Positions 31,624 through 41,570 of a stretch of DNA of 64,000 nt are shown here, one piece after another (the first letter of the stretch is position 1; the number at the start of each line of letters is the position of its first letter). The stretch is from Humulus lupulus (lineage: Eukaryota > Streptophyta > Magnoliopsida > Rosales > Cannabaceae), in NCBI RefSeq assembly GCF_963169125.1, contig NC_084798.1, positions 195,047,481 through 195,111,480 on the forward strand, in the 5' to 3' direction. Both the position numbers and the translations under genes were made by a program. Below the pieces are notes generated by a model. It was not told the DNA's origin. It searched no databases and saw only the letters and a program-made list of their open reading frames with translations.

Positions 31624-34600
31624 ATGTACAACGGGTCCGGAGCCGTTGAACAGCCCCGGAATAACCCAGGATCTCAGGACAAAACCCTAGAGCGCTTGAC
31701 TCAAATGGAGGAGCTGATGAAGAAGCTCCTGTCGGAGAAAGAAAAAGACGAATACGATTCAGGGGATGAGATGGAACTCTTCGCCCCCAACATAGCAGCA
31801 ACGGCATACCCTTCTGGCTTTCGTATGCCTCACTTGTCAAAGTTCAACGGGGATGGAGACCCATCTGGCCACTTAGGGATGTTCAACACCCTAATGATGG
31901 CTCATAACATCGGGCCAGAGCTTCGTTGCTTGATCTTTCCTTCCACCCTAACTGGACCTGCCAGGCAGTGGTTCAAACAAAGTAAAAGGCAGTCAATCAG
32001 CTCCTGGAAGACCTTTTCGGCTGACTTCAAGAGGGCATTCCGCGCCTCTCAGGCCGCCAGGGTCCAGGCCGACTCCCTAGCTAACGTGAGACAGCAACCT
32101 GGAGAGACGCTAAAAGCCTACTTGAGCAGATTCGCAAATGTCGCTGCTCGAGCCAGAGACGCCGACGACAGCTCCAAACTCATGGCTATGAGGACCGGGA
32201 TCCTAGTAGGCGGAGATCTGTGGAAGGATATTCAAAGGAGGGGGGTCAGCTCAGTTAGTGAATTCCTTAACAGAGCCCAAGAGTGGATAAACTTGGAAGA
32301 AGCTGAAGCTTCAGCCGCGGGGACCAGCCAGGTCCTCGAGAAGCCCGCTGGGACGGGAACAGAGATCGTAGTAGCGACTCCCGACGTCACGCAGAGTAAC
32401 CAGCCCGGTGGCGGCAAAAGAAAAGGAAATGGTGAAAACAGCCAGCACGGTCAAAAGAAGAATAAGTCCGTGGATAAATTCAAGCCCGTGTTCACAACGT
32501 ATACCGAGCTCACCCAAACCAGAGAGAATATTTTCCTGGCCAACGCTACGCGAGTCCCCTGGAAAAGACCGGAGCCAATAAAGCACCCTAAGGGAAAGAG
32601 AGACGCTTCCAAATTCTGCCGTTTTCATAACGACGTCGGGCACAATACCGACGACTGCAGGCACCTCAAAGATGAAATCGAGACTCTCATCCAAGCAGGT
32701 CCGTTGGCGCAATACTCGCGGAACAGGGTCCCGACAAGTCGACCCGCTCCGGAGATCCCAGCCAGTCAACCTGGACCTCGGGTAGATCAGGACGTCCTTC
32801 CCCCCGTGGTCGAGGGAGAGATTTCCACCATCTCTGGAGGACCACACATGGTTGGCACGAGCAAAGGCGCCCAGAAGAGGTATGTGAATGAGTTGAAGGC
32901 CCACAATGGAAGGGAGTTCGTCCCGGAACAGCGTCAATCAAAACAACAAAGATTAGAGAAACAACCGATCACTTTCACGGAGGAAGACGCGAGCCATGTC
33001 CAATTCCCTCATAACGATCCCTTGGTCGTAGCAGTCCAGCTCGCCAACCGGAGAGTAAGGAGAGTGTTAGTGGACAATGGGAGCTCGGTGAACCTCCTAT
33101 TCCGTTCCACCTTAGAAAAAATGGGTCTGACCGTCTCCGAGCTGAAGGCAACCTCGATGATGCTATATGGTTTTTCAGGAGAAGGGTCAGCAGCGATAGG
33201 AACGATTGAGCTGGTGATCACCCTAGGAGACGAGTCCCGAACAGTGTCCAAACTACTCGAATTCGTAGTCATTGACTGCTCCGCTGCCTACAATGCAATT
33301 TTGGGCCGACCTACGCTCGTTGCTTTCGAGGCTATCACGTCCGTCCGGCACCTCGCCATGAAGTTCCCTACTTCAACAGGGGCCTGCACTATCAAGGGCG
33401 ATCAGCTCGCTGCCAGGGAATGCTACAGCATTTCCATGAAGGGAAAATCTAAACCCGGGCAGGTGACGATGGCCATTCAGGATGAAGAGGAATCACAGGG
33501 ACCCAAGGCGGCTCCTGAGATTGAAAAACCTCGGGTTTCCGAAGACAAAAAGCTCGCCCTAAGCGAGGACATTGATCCCCGAGTAGGCGAGGACAGGTCC
33601 GAGCTCCAAGCTATTGAAGATCTCGAGGAGGTAGGCATCGATGAACAAAACCCGTCACGGACGGTTAAGCTCGGAAAGAACCTCTGCGATAGAAGAAAGG
33701 CGAAACTGACTACATTTCTGAAAAAGAACCTGGAAGTATTCGAATGGTCGCACGAGGACATGATAGGGATCAATCCGAGCGTAATCATGCACACGCTCCA
33801 CCTAGACAAAAGCGTCCCTGCCAAGTCTCAAAAGCAGAGGCGTTTAGGGACAACCCGAGCCGAAGCCCTTGAAGAAGAAGTGGCCCGGCTCAAAAAATGT
33901 GGCTTTATCCGCGAAGCCAGATTTCCCATTTGGGTTGCCAATCCCGTGTTAGTTCCAAAGCCCAATGGGAAGTGGCGGACCTGTATCGACTTTTCCGACC
34001 TGAATAAAGCCTGCCCCAAGGATTGCTTTCCATTGCCAAGGATCGATCAACTGGTGGATGCCACGGCGGGGCACGAGCTCATGTCCTTCATGGACGCGTA
34101 CTTGCGCTACAATCAGATCGCGATGAATCCAGCAGACCAGGATCATACCAGCTTCATGACCCCGACTAATGTCTATTGCTATAAGGTCATGCCGTTCGGT
34201 CTTAAGAATGCCGGGGCTACCTACCAAAGGCTGGTAAATAGAATGTTCGCGGATCAGATCGGGAAAAACATGGAAGTGTACGTCGATGATATGCTTGTCA
34301 AGTCAAAGATTTCCAGCAACCATGTCACTGATCTGGAAGAATGCTTTAACATACTACGAGAATATGGCATGAGGCTCAATCCTCAGAAGTGCACTTTCGG
34401 TGTCGCATCGGGGAAATTCTTGGGTTTCATAGTCAATACCCGAGGGATCGAGGCAAACCCCGACAAGATCAGGTCACTGCTCGAGCTTCCTTCCCCCAGG
34501 TCGCGGAAAGATGTTCAAGGCCTCACAGGAAGAGTGGCAGCACTAAACCAGTTCATTTCCAAATCGACCGACAAGTGTTTACCCTTCTACAACCTGCTCC

Positions 34601-36585
34601 GGGGAAACAAGAAGTTCGAATGGACAGTAGAGTGTGAAAGCTCATTCCTCGACCTAAAAACGCACCTAGCTGAGCCACCTGTGCTGTCAAAGCCCAAGGT
34701 AGGAGAACCTCTTTTCCTCTACATGGCCGTCACTGAGGACGCAGCTAGTGCTGTTCTGGTGCGAGAAGAGGACCAGGCTCAGAAACCGGTTTATTACATC
34801 AGCAAGAGACTCCTCAGAGCTGAGTCAAGGTACCCATTGATGGAAAAACTGGCGTTCTGCCTAATCACGGCCTCGCGAAAACTCAGGCCATACTTCCAAT
34901 CCCACTCTGTACACGTCATGACCGATCAGCCTCTAAGGCAGGTTTTGCAAAAGCCTGAAGCCTCGGGACGCTTACTAAAGTGGGCGGTCGAACTCAGTCA
35001 GTTCGAGATTTTCTATACTCCCCGAACTACCATAAAAAGTCAAGCCTTGGCCGACTTCGTGGCAGAATGCGCAGGATTCCATGAGATCCCTTCAGAAGAC
35101 TCACCTCAGGTCGCCTCCTCAAGTTCATCGTGGAAGATCTTCGTTGATGGCTCATCTAACGAGAACGGCTCCGGGGCCGGAATCATTCTGATATCCCCAG
35201 AGGGGCATAGATTCCACTCGGTGCTGAGGTTCGGGTTCAAGGCGTCTAACAACGAGGCAGAGTACGAGGCCTTGTTAGCTGGACTTAGGATAGCTAGCGA
35301 GCTAAAGGCAAGCTCTGTCCAATGCTTCAGCGACTCCCAGCTCGTGGTGAATCAGGTTCTAGGCGAGTATCAGGCGCGAGGTCCCAAGATGGCCTCTTAT
35401 TTGGCTAAGGTAAAATCCGAACTATCTACGTTTGGGCAAGGGTCGATCGAACAGATACCTCGGGAGCAGAACGCCAACGCAGATGCTCTCGCCAAGCTCG
35501 CCACCTCGGGAGAGACAGAAACCCTAGGGTTGGTGCCAGTTGAGTTCTTGGAGGAACCCAGCATAGACGGAGATCGAGCAGATATTGAAATGATTGACAT
35601 CAGGCCGACCTGGATGACTCCCATTGTTGAGTACCTCGTCGAGGGCAAGTTACCCGAAGGGCGCAACGATGCACGACGAGTCCTTTATCAAGCTCCGAGG
35701 TATACGCTAATCGAGGGGGTGTTGTACCGACGTGGGCATTCCTTACCTCTCCTCCGGTGCGTTCTTCCAAGTGAAGCGAAGGCCATCCTGCAAGAAGTTC
35801 ATGACGGATTCTGCGGAGATCACACTGGGGGGCAAAGCCTGGCCTTGAAGATCCTTCGGCAGGGTTATTACTGGCCGACTCTGTCCAAAGACTCGATCTC
35901 ATATGTAAAAAAGTGCGACAAGTGTCAGCGGTTCGCCGCGGTTGCACGAGCTCCTCCGACCGAGCTAAAAATGATTTCGTCTCCCTGGCCCTTCGCCATT
36001 TGGGGGATAGATCTAATAGGCGCCCTGCCCACCGGAAAGGGCGGGGTCCGTTACGCCGTGGTAGCCATTGACTACTTCACCAAGTGGGCCAAAGCAGAGC
36101 CGTTGGCGACAATAACATCGAAAAAGGTGCTAGACTTCGTGGTTAAAAGCATCATATGTCGATTTGGCCTACCCAAAAAGATCGTCTCCGACAATGGCAC
36201 TCAATTTGACAGCGACCTGTTCACCGAATTTTGCGAAAGGCACGGAATTGTGAAAAGCTTCTCGTCCGTGGCCTATCCCCAGGCAAACGGCCAGGTCGAG
36301 GCTGTCAATAAAACTCTGAAGGCAAGCCTCAAGAAGAGGCTAGATGAGGCAAAGGGGATCTGGCCAGAACAGCTCCCCCAAGTTCTGTGGGCCTATAGGA
36401 CCTCACATCGGACTCCCACGGGTCACACTCCTTTCTCCTTAACCTTTGGAAGTGAAGCAGTCCTCCCCGTGGAGGTGAAGGTCCTGTCACACAGGGTCCG
36501 GTCCTACGACCAAGACGGGAACCACGAGCTCCTATGCCACTCCTTAGACTTAGTGGATGAAAGGCGAGAGGATTCACAACTCTAG
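31624..36585 (+). CDS. gag-pol: Tat gag-pol polyprotein (capsid, protease, RT, two RNase H, integrase)
   Basis: 1,653 open codons. Residue ranges from the ATG at 31624: capsid domain about 65-235 (ARQWFKQSKRQSISSWKTF); zinc-binding CRFHNDVGHNTDDC about 333; aspartic protease LVDNGSSVNLLF about 483; RT about 770-930 with YVDDMLVKSK; Ty3 RNase H about 1020-1150; second, archaeal/plant-type RNase H about 1168-1295 (WKIFVDGSSNENGSGAGIIL, NNEAEYEALLAGL, FSDSQLVVNQVLGEY, NANADALAKLA). The integrase is about 1388-1620 with H-x6-H (HDGFCGDH), CDKC, Asp in WGIDLIG, Asp in SDNGTQF and Glu in QANGQVEAVNKTLK. All catalytic residues I can check are present. The frame ends at TAG 36583-36585, but homology continues in the same frame. 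Confidence 0.95.
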   Translation: MYNGSGAVEQPRNNPGSQDKTLERLTQMEELMKKLLSEKEKDEYDSGDEMELFAPNIAATAYPSGFRMPHLSKFNGDGDPSGHLGMFNTLMMAHNIGPELRCLIFPSTLTGPARQWFKQSKRQSISSWKTFSADFKRAFRASQAARVQADSLANVRQQPGETLKAYLSRFANVAARARDADDSSKLMAMRTGILVGGDLWKDIQRRGVSSVSEFLNRAQEWINLEEAEASAAGTSQVLEKPAGTGTEIVVATPDVTQSNQPGGGKRKGNGENSQHGQKKNKSVDKFKPVFTTYTELTQTRENIFLANATRVPWKRPEPIKHPKGKRDASKFCRFHNDVGHNTDDCRHLKDEIETLIQAGPLAQYSRNRVPTSRPAPEIPASQPGPRVDQDVLPPVVEGEISTISGGPHMVGTSKGAQKRYVNELKAHNGREFVPEQRQSKQQRLEKQPITFTEEDASHVQFPHNDPLVVAVQLANRRVRRVLVDNGSSVNLLFRSTLEKMGLTVSELKATSMMLYGFSGEGSAAIGTIELVITLGDESRTVSKLLEFVVIDCSAAYNAILGRPTLVAFEAITSVRHLAMKFPTSTGACTIKGDQLAARECYSISMKGKSKPGQVTMAIQDEEESQGPKAAPEIEKPRVSEDKKLALSEDIDPRVGEDRSELQAIEDLEEVGIDEQNPSRTVKLGKNLCDRRKAKLTTFLKKNLEVFEWSHEDMIGINPSVIMHTLHLDKSVPAKSQKQRRLGTTRAEALEEEVARLKKCGFIREARFPIWVANPVLVPKPNGKWRTCIDFSDLNKACPKDCFPLPRIDQLVDATAGHELMSFMDAYLRYNQIAMNPADQDHTSFMTPTNVYCYKVMPFGLKNAGATYQRLVNRMFADQIGKNMEVYVDDMLVKSKISSNHVTDLEECFNILREYGMRLNPQKCTFGVASGKFLGFIVNTRGIEANPDKIRSLLELPSPRSRKDVQGLTGRVAALNQFISKSTDKCLPFYNLLRGNKKFEWTVECESSFLDLKTHLAEPPVLSKPKVGEPLFLYMAVTEDAASAVLVREEDQAQKPVYYISKRLLRAESRYPLMEKLAFCLITASRKLRPYFQSHSVHVMTDQPLRQVLQKPEASGRLLKWAVELSQFEIFYTPRTTIKSQALADFVAECAGFHEIPSEDSPQVASSSSSWKIFVDGSSNENGSGAGIILISPEGHRFHSVLRFGFKASNNEAEYEALLAGLRIASELKASSVQCFSDSQLVVNQVLGEYQARGPKMASYLAKVKSELSTFGQGSIEQIPREQNANADALAKLATSGETETLGLVPVEFLEEPSIDGDRADIEMIDIRPTWMTPIVEYLVEGKLPEGRNDARRVLYQAPRYTLIEGVLYRRGHSLPLLRCVLPSEAKAILQEVHDGFCGDHTGGQSLALKILRQGYYWPTLSKDSISYVKKCDKCQRFAAVARAPPTELKMISSPWPFAIWGIDLIGALPTGKGGVRYAVVAIDYFTKWAKAEPLATITSKKVLDFVVKSIICRFGLPKKIVSDNGTQFDSDLFTEFCERHGIVKSFSSVAYPQANGQVEAVNKTLKASLKKRLDEAKGIWPEQLPQVLWAYRTSHRTPTGHTPFSLTFGSEAVLPVEVKVLSHRVRSYDQDGNHELLCHSLDLVDERREDSQL

Positions 36586-36846
36586 CTCGCCTGTTATCAA
36601 CAGAAAATCACTCGCTACTTCAACACTAAGGTCAAAAGACGTGCCTTTATCGTCGGTGATTTGGTCTTGAGGAGAGTTTTCCTGGCCGGGAAAGATCCCA
36701 AAGATGGGGTTTTGGGACCAAGCTGGGAAGGACCATACCAGGTCATCGAAGTCATCAAAGAGGGAACTTATAAGTTAGCTCGACTTGGTGGAGGGGCGGT
36801 CCTGCGGACTTGGAATGCTATCCACCTAAAGAAATATTATCAATGA
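36586..36846 (+). pseudogene. Integrase C-terminal tail beyond a nonsense codon
   Basis: Directly after the TAG at 36583-36585 the same frame reads LACYQQKITRYFNTKVKRRA and VGDLVLRRVFLAGKDPKDGV, then LGPSWEGPYQVIEVIKEGTY and KLARLGGG, up to the stop at 36844-36846. GPSWEGPY and the final WNAIHLKKYYQ are the normal end of Tat pol. The nonsense codon therefore removes the last 87 residues, the integrase C-terminal (SH3-like, DNA-binding) module. It is the only lesion in pol. Confidence 0.9.
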
Positions 36847-36957
36847 GCCATTTGTAAGGCCTAGAAGGTCACCTTCCATGTATAAATAAAAATCGAATGT
36901 TTCTCGTTATTTGCAAGTGTAATTTTAAAGTAACAACGAAAGACCCTTTCCCAGTTA

Positions 36958-36992
36958 CTTGGGGGGCATATGGTACCTGGATATATCCAGGT
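36958..36992 (+). other. Second polypurine-like motif and palindrome after pol
   Basis: CTTGGGGGGCA at 36958-36968 is identical to the core of the polypurine tract before the 3' LTR (41558-41568). It is followed by the perfect 18-bp palindrome ACCTGGATATATCCAGGT (36975-36992). Its position directly after pol suggests a former or internal plus-strand priming site. Confidence 0.6.
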
Positions 36993-37012
36993 CTCCTTAA
37001 CGACTTAGGTGT

Positions 37013-37790
37013 TAATTTTTATCTACGGATAAGAGTTATCACAAACTAAGTCCTATCCTGGTCTTAACCAGGTCATAAAACTTAGAAGTTAACTAAAATT
37101 TGTTGACCGTGGTTCTTCTTTAAAGAGCCCGGGATACGGATAAAAGTTGACGCGAACTAAGTTTTTTCAAAATAAGTTCCTGGTCTTAACCAGGTCACAA
37201 AACTTAGAAGTTAACTAAAATTTGTTGACCGTGGTTCTTCTTTAAAGAGCCCGGGATACGGATAAAAGTTGACGCGAACTAAGTTTTTTCAAAATAAGTT
37301 CCTGGTCTTAACCAGGTCACAAAACTTAGAAGTTAACTAAAATTTGTTGACCGTGGTTCTTCTTTAAAGAGCCCGGGATACGGATAAAAGTTGACGCGAA
37401 CTAAGTTTTTTCAAAATAAGTTCCTGGTCTTAACCAGGTCATAAAACTTAGAAGTTAACTAAAATTTGTTGACCGTGGTTCTTCTTTAAAGAGCCCGGGA
37501 TACGGATAAAAGTTGACGCGAACTAAGTTTTTTCAAAATAAGTTCCTGGTCTTAACCAGGTCATAAAACTTAGAAGTTAACTAAAATTTGTTGACCGTGG
37601 TTCTTCTTTAAAGAGCCCGGGATACGGATAAAAGTTGACGCGAACTACGTTTTTTCAAAATAAGTTCCTGGTCTTAACCAGGTCAGAAAACTTAGAAGTG
37701 AACTAAAATTTGTTGAACGCGGATCTTCTTTAAAGAGCCCGGGATACGGATAAAGTTAACTCGAACTAAGTTCATAAAAATAAAGAGATG
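37013..37790. repeat. Six-copy 122-bp tandem array between convergent genes
   Basis: The landmark TGTTGACCG starts at 37101, 37223, 37345, 37467 and 37589, with a variant at 37711: five successive spacings of exactly 122 bp. The inner units are almost identical, while the first and last diverge. Most units carry the hairpin CCTGGTCTTAACCAGG, echoing the palindrome at 36975. The array lies between the end of the sense gag-pol (36846) and the end of the antisense gene (37919). No frame is open across it. Confidence 0.95.
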
Positions 37791-37918
37791 AATTGTAACC
37801 AAATGCATAAAAATATTTATGTAAAACTAGCTGAGAAAATTGTCTCGAGGCGGAAACACCTCATATAAAAAGGAGAATTACAATAGAAAGAGTTCAAAAT
37901 ACTTAAACGAGAAGTGTC

Positions 37919-40589
37919 CTAAGCCCCATCAGTTGGCCCTTTGGAGGTCGCAGTCTCATCCTGCTCCATCGCGGCAGAGGCCTCTTCAGTCTCCGATGGA
38001 GGAACCTCCTTATTCAGGCGGGCTTGAAGTTGCGGCAACAAGAATGCCCAGAGGTCCGGCGGCATGAAAGAAAAGTCCGCGTCCGGATTGTGGGACCAGC
38101 AGTGATAGAACAGGTCTTGTAAGGACTGCTCCGATAAGACCCGCTCGTCTTTCAGGGCGGCCTGGGAGGCCTGGGCTTCGGCCTTCACCGCCTCAAGATC
38201 TGTCCGCGATGCGGCCAGGGAGTTTTTAAGCTCTTGGTTCTCGGAGCGGATCTTCTCTAGCTCGGATGCGGCCAGGGAGTTTTTAAGCTCTTGGTTCTCG
38301 GAGCGGATCTTCTCTAGCTCGGCTTTAGAGGCCGCCAGAGCGTCTCTCGCCTCCTGAGACTCCTGGAGGGCGGTCTGGCGATCAGCTTCCAAACCCTCGA
38401 GCTGGGCCTTGGTCCTAACAATGCCTCTGTAGGCAGCAGCAATGCCCTGCAAGAAAATGATAAATTAACAAACTGGAAGGAAAAAGGCGGCGTGTGACTG
38501 CTAAAGCCTTAAAAGAAGGGGGCACTTTACCGTTAAGGTCATGTCCATCGCAGACTCTATAACTCGGACCGGGCTCGTTGTTTCGATGGCCCGGAGCTCC
38601 TTCTCCCTGATATTGTAGAAGTGGCTGACGGCGTAGCTAGCCGACTCATACACCGTACCCCGGAATGCTTCGGGCATCTTCTCCAGAGCCCGGGGGTCGA
38701 CCGGGATACGAACGTCCGGGGCTGCCGCGGCCAGATTCCCGACCTCTATTACCCCGTCCTGGGCGGCTAGTGGAGATCGTTGGGGTGGCGGGTGCATGAG
38801 CCCTGTCCTGGCGACAGGGAGGTTCGCCCCCGCGACCTGGGATGGCGGGGCTTTCTCCTTCTCCTTAGCCGGGGATTTGGTGGAGGCCCCAGCCGAGCTC
38901 TTGGACTCGCGAAGCCTCTTTAACCTCGGCCCTGCTAGGGGATTCCCACCGAACACAACGCCCCGCAGACTATTCCCGGGCTGAGACATCTCTTCTGCCA
39001 AGAACAAAAAACATGGTTATTACAAGGTAGCAATCATGCAGAAATAAAAACAAAAGGTCCAAAAGCAATAAGAAAGCAAATACTAAGGGAGCCCTACCCC
39101 CCGAGCTGGAAGAGCCTAGGACGATTATCTCGCGAACTGGTGAAGGTTCTAGGTCCGGTTCTGACTCGGGGCTGGACTCTTCTACGTACTGCCTAATCCC
39201 CGGAGCATAGATGCCCCTCTGGAGCGCAGGCTACGTGCGTAAGTTGGTCCCATACTCCTCAAAAATGACCGACCTAAAGGCTAGGGTATTATCTACTACT
39301 ACGGTACCCTTAGGCCGACTCTCTTGGTTGTCCAGCACGAGCTGGTCAACGCAATGGAGCAAGAGCGTGTCCAGGTCCGGATTCCTTGAGTGACGATGGA
39401 CGAGCTGCCTAGGGTTGAACCTAACCAGCCGGGGGTCTGCAGTGGCCCTATCTACGTTCTTAAATAAGTAAGAGTTACCTTGACCGGAAGGACCCGCGGC
39501 TGCTCCGGATTGGGCCCTCTCCTCGCTCATCCCCTGGGCGACCTCCAAGGTCCTCTTCCTGTTCATCACCAGAGGAACTTCCTCACCCTCTTCCTCGCCT
39601 TCGTCATCTGCGACCTCCTCCGCGACGATCGGTTTGTTGTCGCGAGCTGGGGGAGGCCCCCGGGGCCTTTTCAAATTCAAAGTCTGATTTGGGAAAATCA
39701 GCTTGCAGAATACCATCGTCTCGTCCGTTACGAGCGCGCGGTAGTCTTTCTCACTGAGGGGCAAGTTCGCCAGTGTATCGTATTGACCCCCGAGGGTCAC
39801 AGACTTTTTGGTCCTCGAGTAGATGGCTGCAAGGTTGGTTGAAATCAGAAGTGGAATAAGGGACGAGCTAAAATAAGATAACCATTAAAAGGCGAGCTAA
39901 ATCAAGGATCACTTACGAGGACGGTTGAAATAGTGATGATCGCAGTTTCGGAACCCAGTTGACATAAAAAACTGGTCTTTGAAGTCGTTTGGATGGCTCG
40001 GCAGCTCGATCACTGCTGCTGTGTTAGGGAAGCGGGTTAAGTAATAGAACCCGTCACCTCGCCCCCGCTGGTCCGGGCTGGCTTTGAGGCAAAATAAATA
40101 TAGAATATCAGCAGGAGTGGGGACCTCCCACTCATGCTTTTGGAACAAATACCTCAATCCCGCCAGCAGACGGTATGAGTTGGGGGGGAGCTGAAATGGG
40201 GCCAACCCCACATAGTTCAGAAAATTAGCAAAATACTGATCCAGGGGGAGGAAGGCCCCTGCCTTGAAGTGTTCCCCGCTCCAGGCCGCGAACGACTCGT
40301 CGAGCGGCGTGCAGCTCCGCTCCCCATCCGCAGCAGGTCGGGCGATCACGGAGGTCTTCCCCAGAGGAATGTTGTGGTTGAGGAAGATTTTGGTGATCTT
40401 TGCCTGGCTGGTTATCTTCGAGACGATTCTCTCCGCCTCAAAAAACGCGTCAGGGGCCACCTCGGCTTGCTTCTCCACCGCCGGCTCAAAGTGAGGAATT
40501 GGCGAGCTGGTCACCACCGCCTTTCCTTTATCCTGCTGGGAGGACGAACTTCCCACATTCATCTGTGGCAGATTTCTCTTTGGAGCCAT
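37919..40589 (-). CDS. Antisense four-exon gene of the Tat element, 'putative transposase, gypsy type' domain protein
   Basis: Exons on the minus strand: 40589-39917, 39826-39098, 38994-38531, 38446-37919. Every intron has GT-AG ends (CTC|GTAAGT, GGG|GTAGGG, ACG|GTAAAG; acceptors TTGCAG, TTGGCAG, TTGCAG) and phases agree. The total is 2,394 bp, a multiple of three, about 797 residues. One in-frame TAG (39231-39233) lies in exon 2. N-terminal residues about 85-225 (FLPLDQYFANFLNYVGLAPF, then QLPPNSYRLLAGLRYLFQKH) match the plant domain called putative transposase, gypsy type (Transposase_28). The middle is acidic and Ser/Pro-rich; the C-terminus is a coiled coil with an 18-residue duplication (LEKIRSENQELKNSLAAS). 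Function is unknown. Such antisense extra genes occur in some plant Tat elements. Confidence 0.85.
38218..38325. repeat. Direct duplication in the coiled-coil exon
   Basis: A stretch of about 51-54 bp beginning GGAGTTTTTAAGCTCTTGG and ending TTCTCTAGCTCGG occurs twice in tandem and encodes two copies of LEKIRSENQELKNSLAAS. The copies are nearly identical at DNA level, so the duplication is recent. Confidence 0.9.
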
Positions 40590-41310
40590 CTGGTCGCCTA
40601 TCGAACAAAAGAAAACACTTTAGAAAAGGCGACCCAAGCAGGAGAGTGAAGCAAGTATTAAGTACACGAGCTGGGGTAAGCCCAGCCCGTGGAGAGTGGT
40701 GCCACGCGTTCCAAGGAACACGCGCCTATGCCCTCAACAGATCCCAGATTACTCGGAATTCGTGTGTCAGAGGACTCAGAGTAAAAAATTGCCTTGGGGG
40801 GAAAGTTTCAACAAGCAAGGCGTGGCAAAACCGCTTTTAAGGCGTATTCCCTAAGCTACCCGGTTTTTGCACCCAAAATTCCTAAGGATCCTACCCAGAA
40901 ATTGTTCCTAAGAAAGAACCATGGAACCCATATTCTAAGACGATGTCCCATGGCAAGTGTGCCCTAATCTAAGAAGGGCTATCACCCTCCATATCCACGC
41001 GACCCAGAAAACCTCTGCATGTGGCTACAGTAAGAAATTTTACCTAAGCTACAGTGGCATGCTCTCAAAAATAAACAGGGACAGAAGACTTACAGTATAT
41101 GGTTAGATGGTGAGCGAGGTTGCTGCGCTGGTAGGAGCTTCGTTGGCACAGTGGTCTCCAAAGTTTTGAAGGAACTCGGACGCTTAAGCTTCGTGAACGA
41201 AGAAGATGAGAGCAATGGAAACGAGGGTTTTGTTCTTCGGAAGGTCAGAGAAAAGAAGGAAATTTGAGAGGTTTTGAATGATAAGGTGGCCCGTGCGTGG
41301 GATGACCACC

Positions 41311-41338
41311 CCTTTTTATACACGGGAAGGATCACGTG
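41311..41338 (-). promoter_or_regulatory. Candidate promoter of the antisense gene (G-box plus TATA box)
   Basis: On the minus strand the G-box CACGTG (41333-41338) is followed 12 bp downstream by TATAAAAAGG (41320-41311). A strong TATA box about 720 bp before the antisense start codon, inside the internal region, would give a leader that could include a 5' UTR intron. No equally good motif lies nearer the start codon. Confidence 0.6.
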
Positions 41339-41551
41339 TAAAAGGCCATTGGGAGACCCTCCACTCGAAATGTGAAACGACGACTGGACAGTAGGCTAGG
41401 CCATTTAATGCGGTTCTCGTAGAGTGTACCGTCGCCACCCACGGCGTTCCACGTATCAGACGCCTGCGAAAAGCATGGAATGCGAAGGGTTGTGGGAGAA
41501 GTCTAAAAGCCCCTACTGTGGTCTCCCATATCTGACATCATGGACCACGAG

Positions 41552-41570
41552 CAGGAGCTTGGGGGGCAGG
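41552..41570 (+). other. Polypurine tract of the Tat element
   Basis: CAGGAGCTTGGGGGGCAGG directly precedes the 3' LTR start TGTACG at 41571. Confidence 0.85.

Noticed and set aside
32311..32937. 208-codon open frame on the minus strand within Tat gag-pol
   Set aside because: Shadow of the GC-rich gag-pol coding sequence; no domain resemblance and no promoter.
40264..40840. Plus-strand frames opposite the first exon of the antisense gene
   Set aside because: Overlap the well-supported minus-strand exon; no domain similarity in the plus-strand translations.
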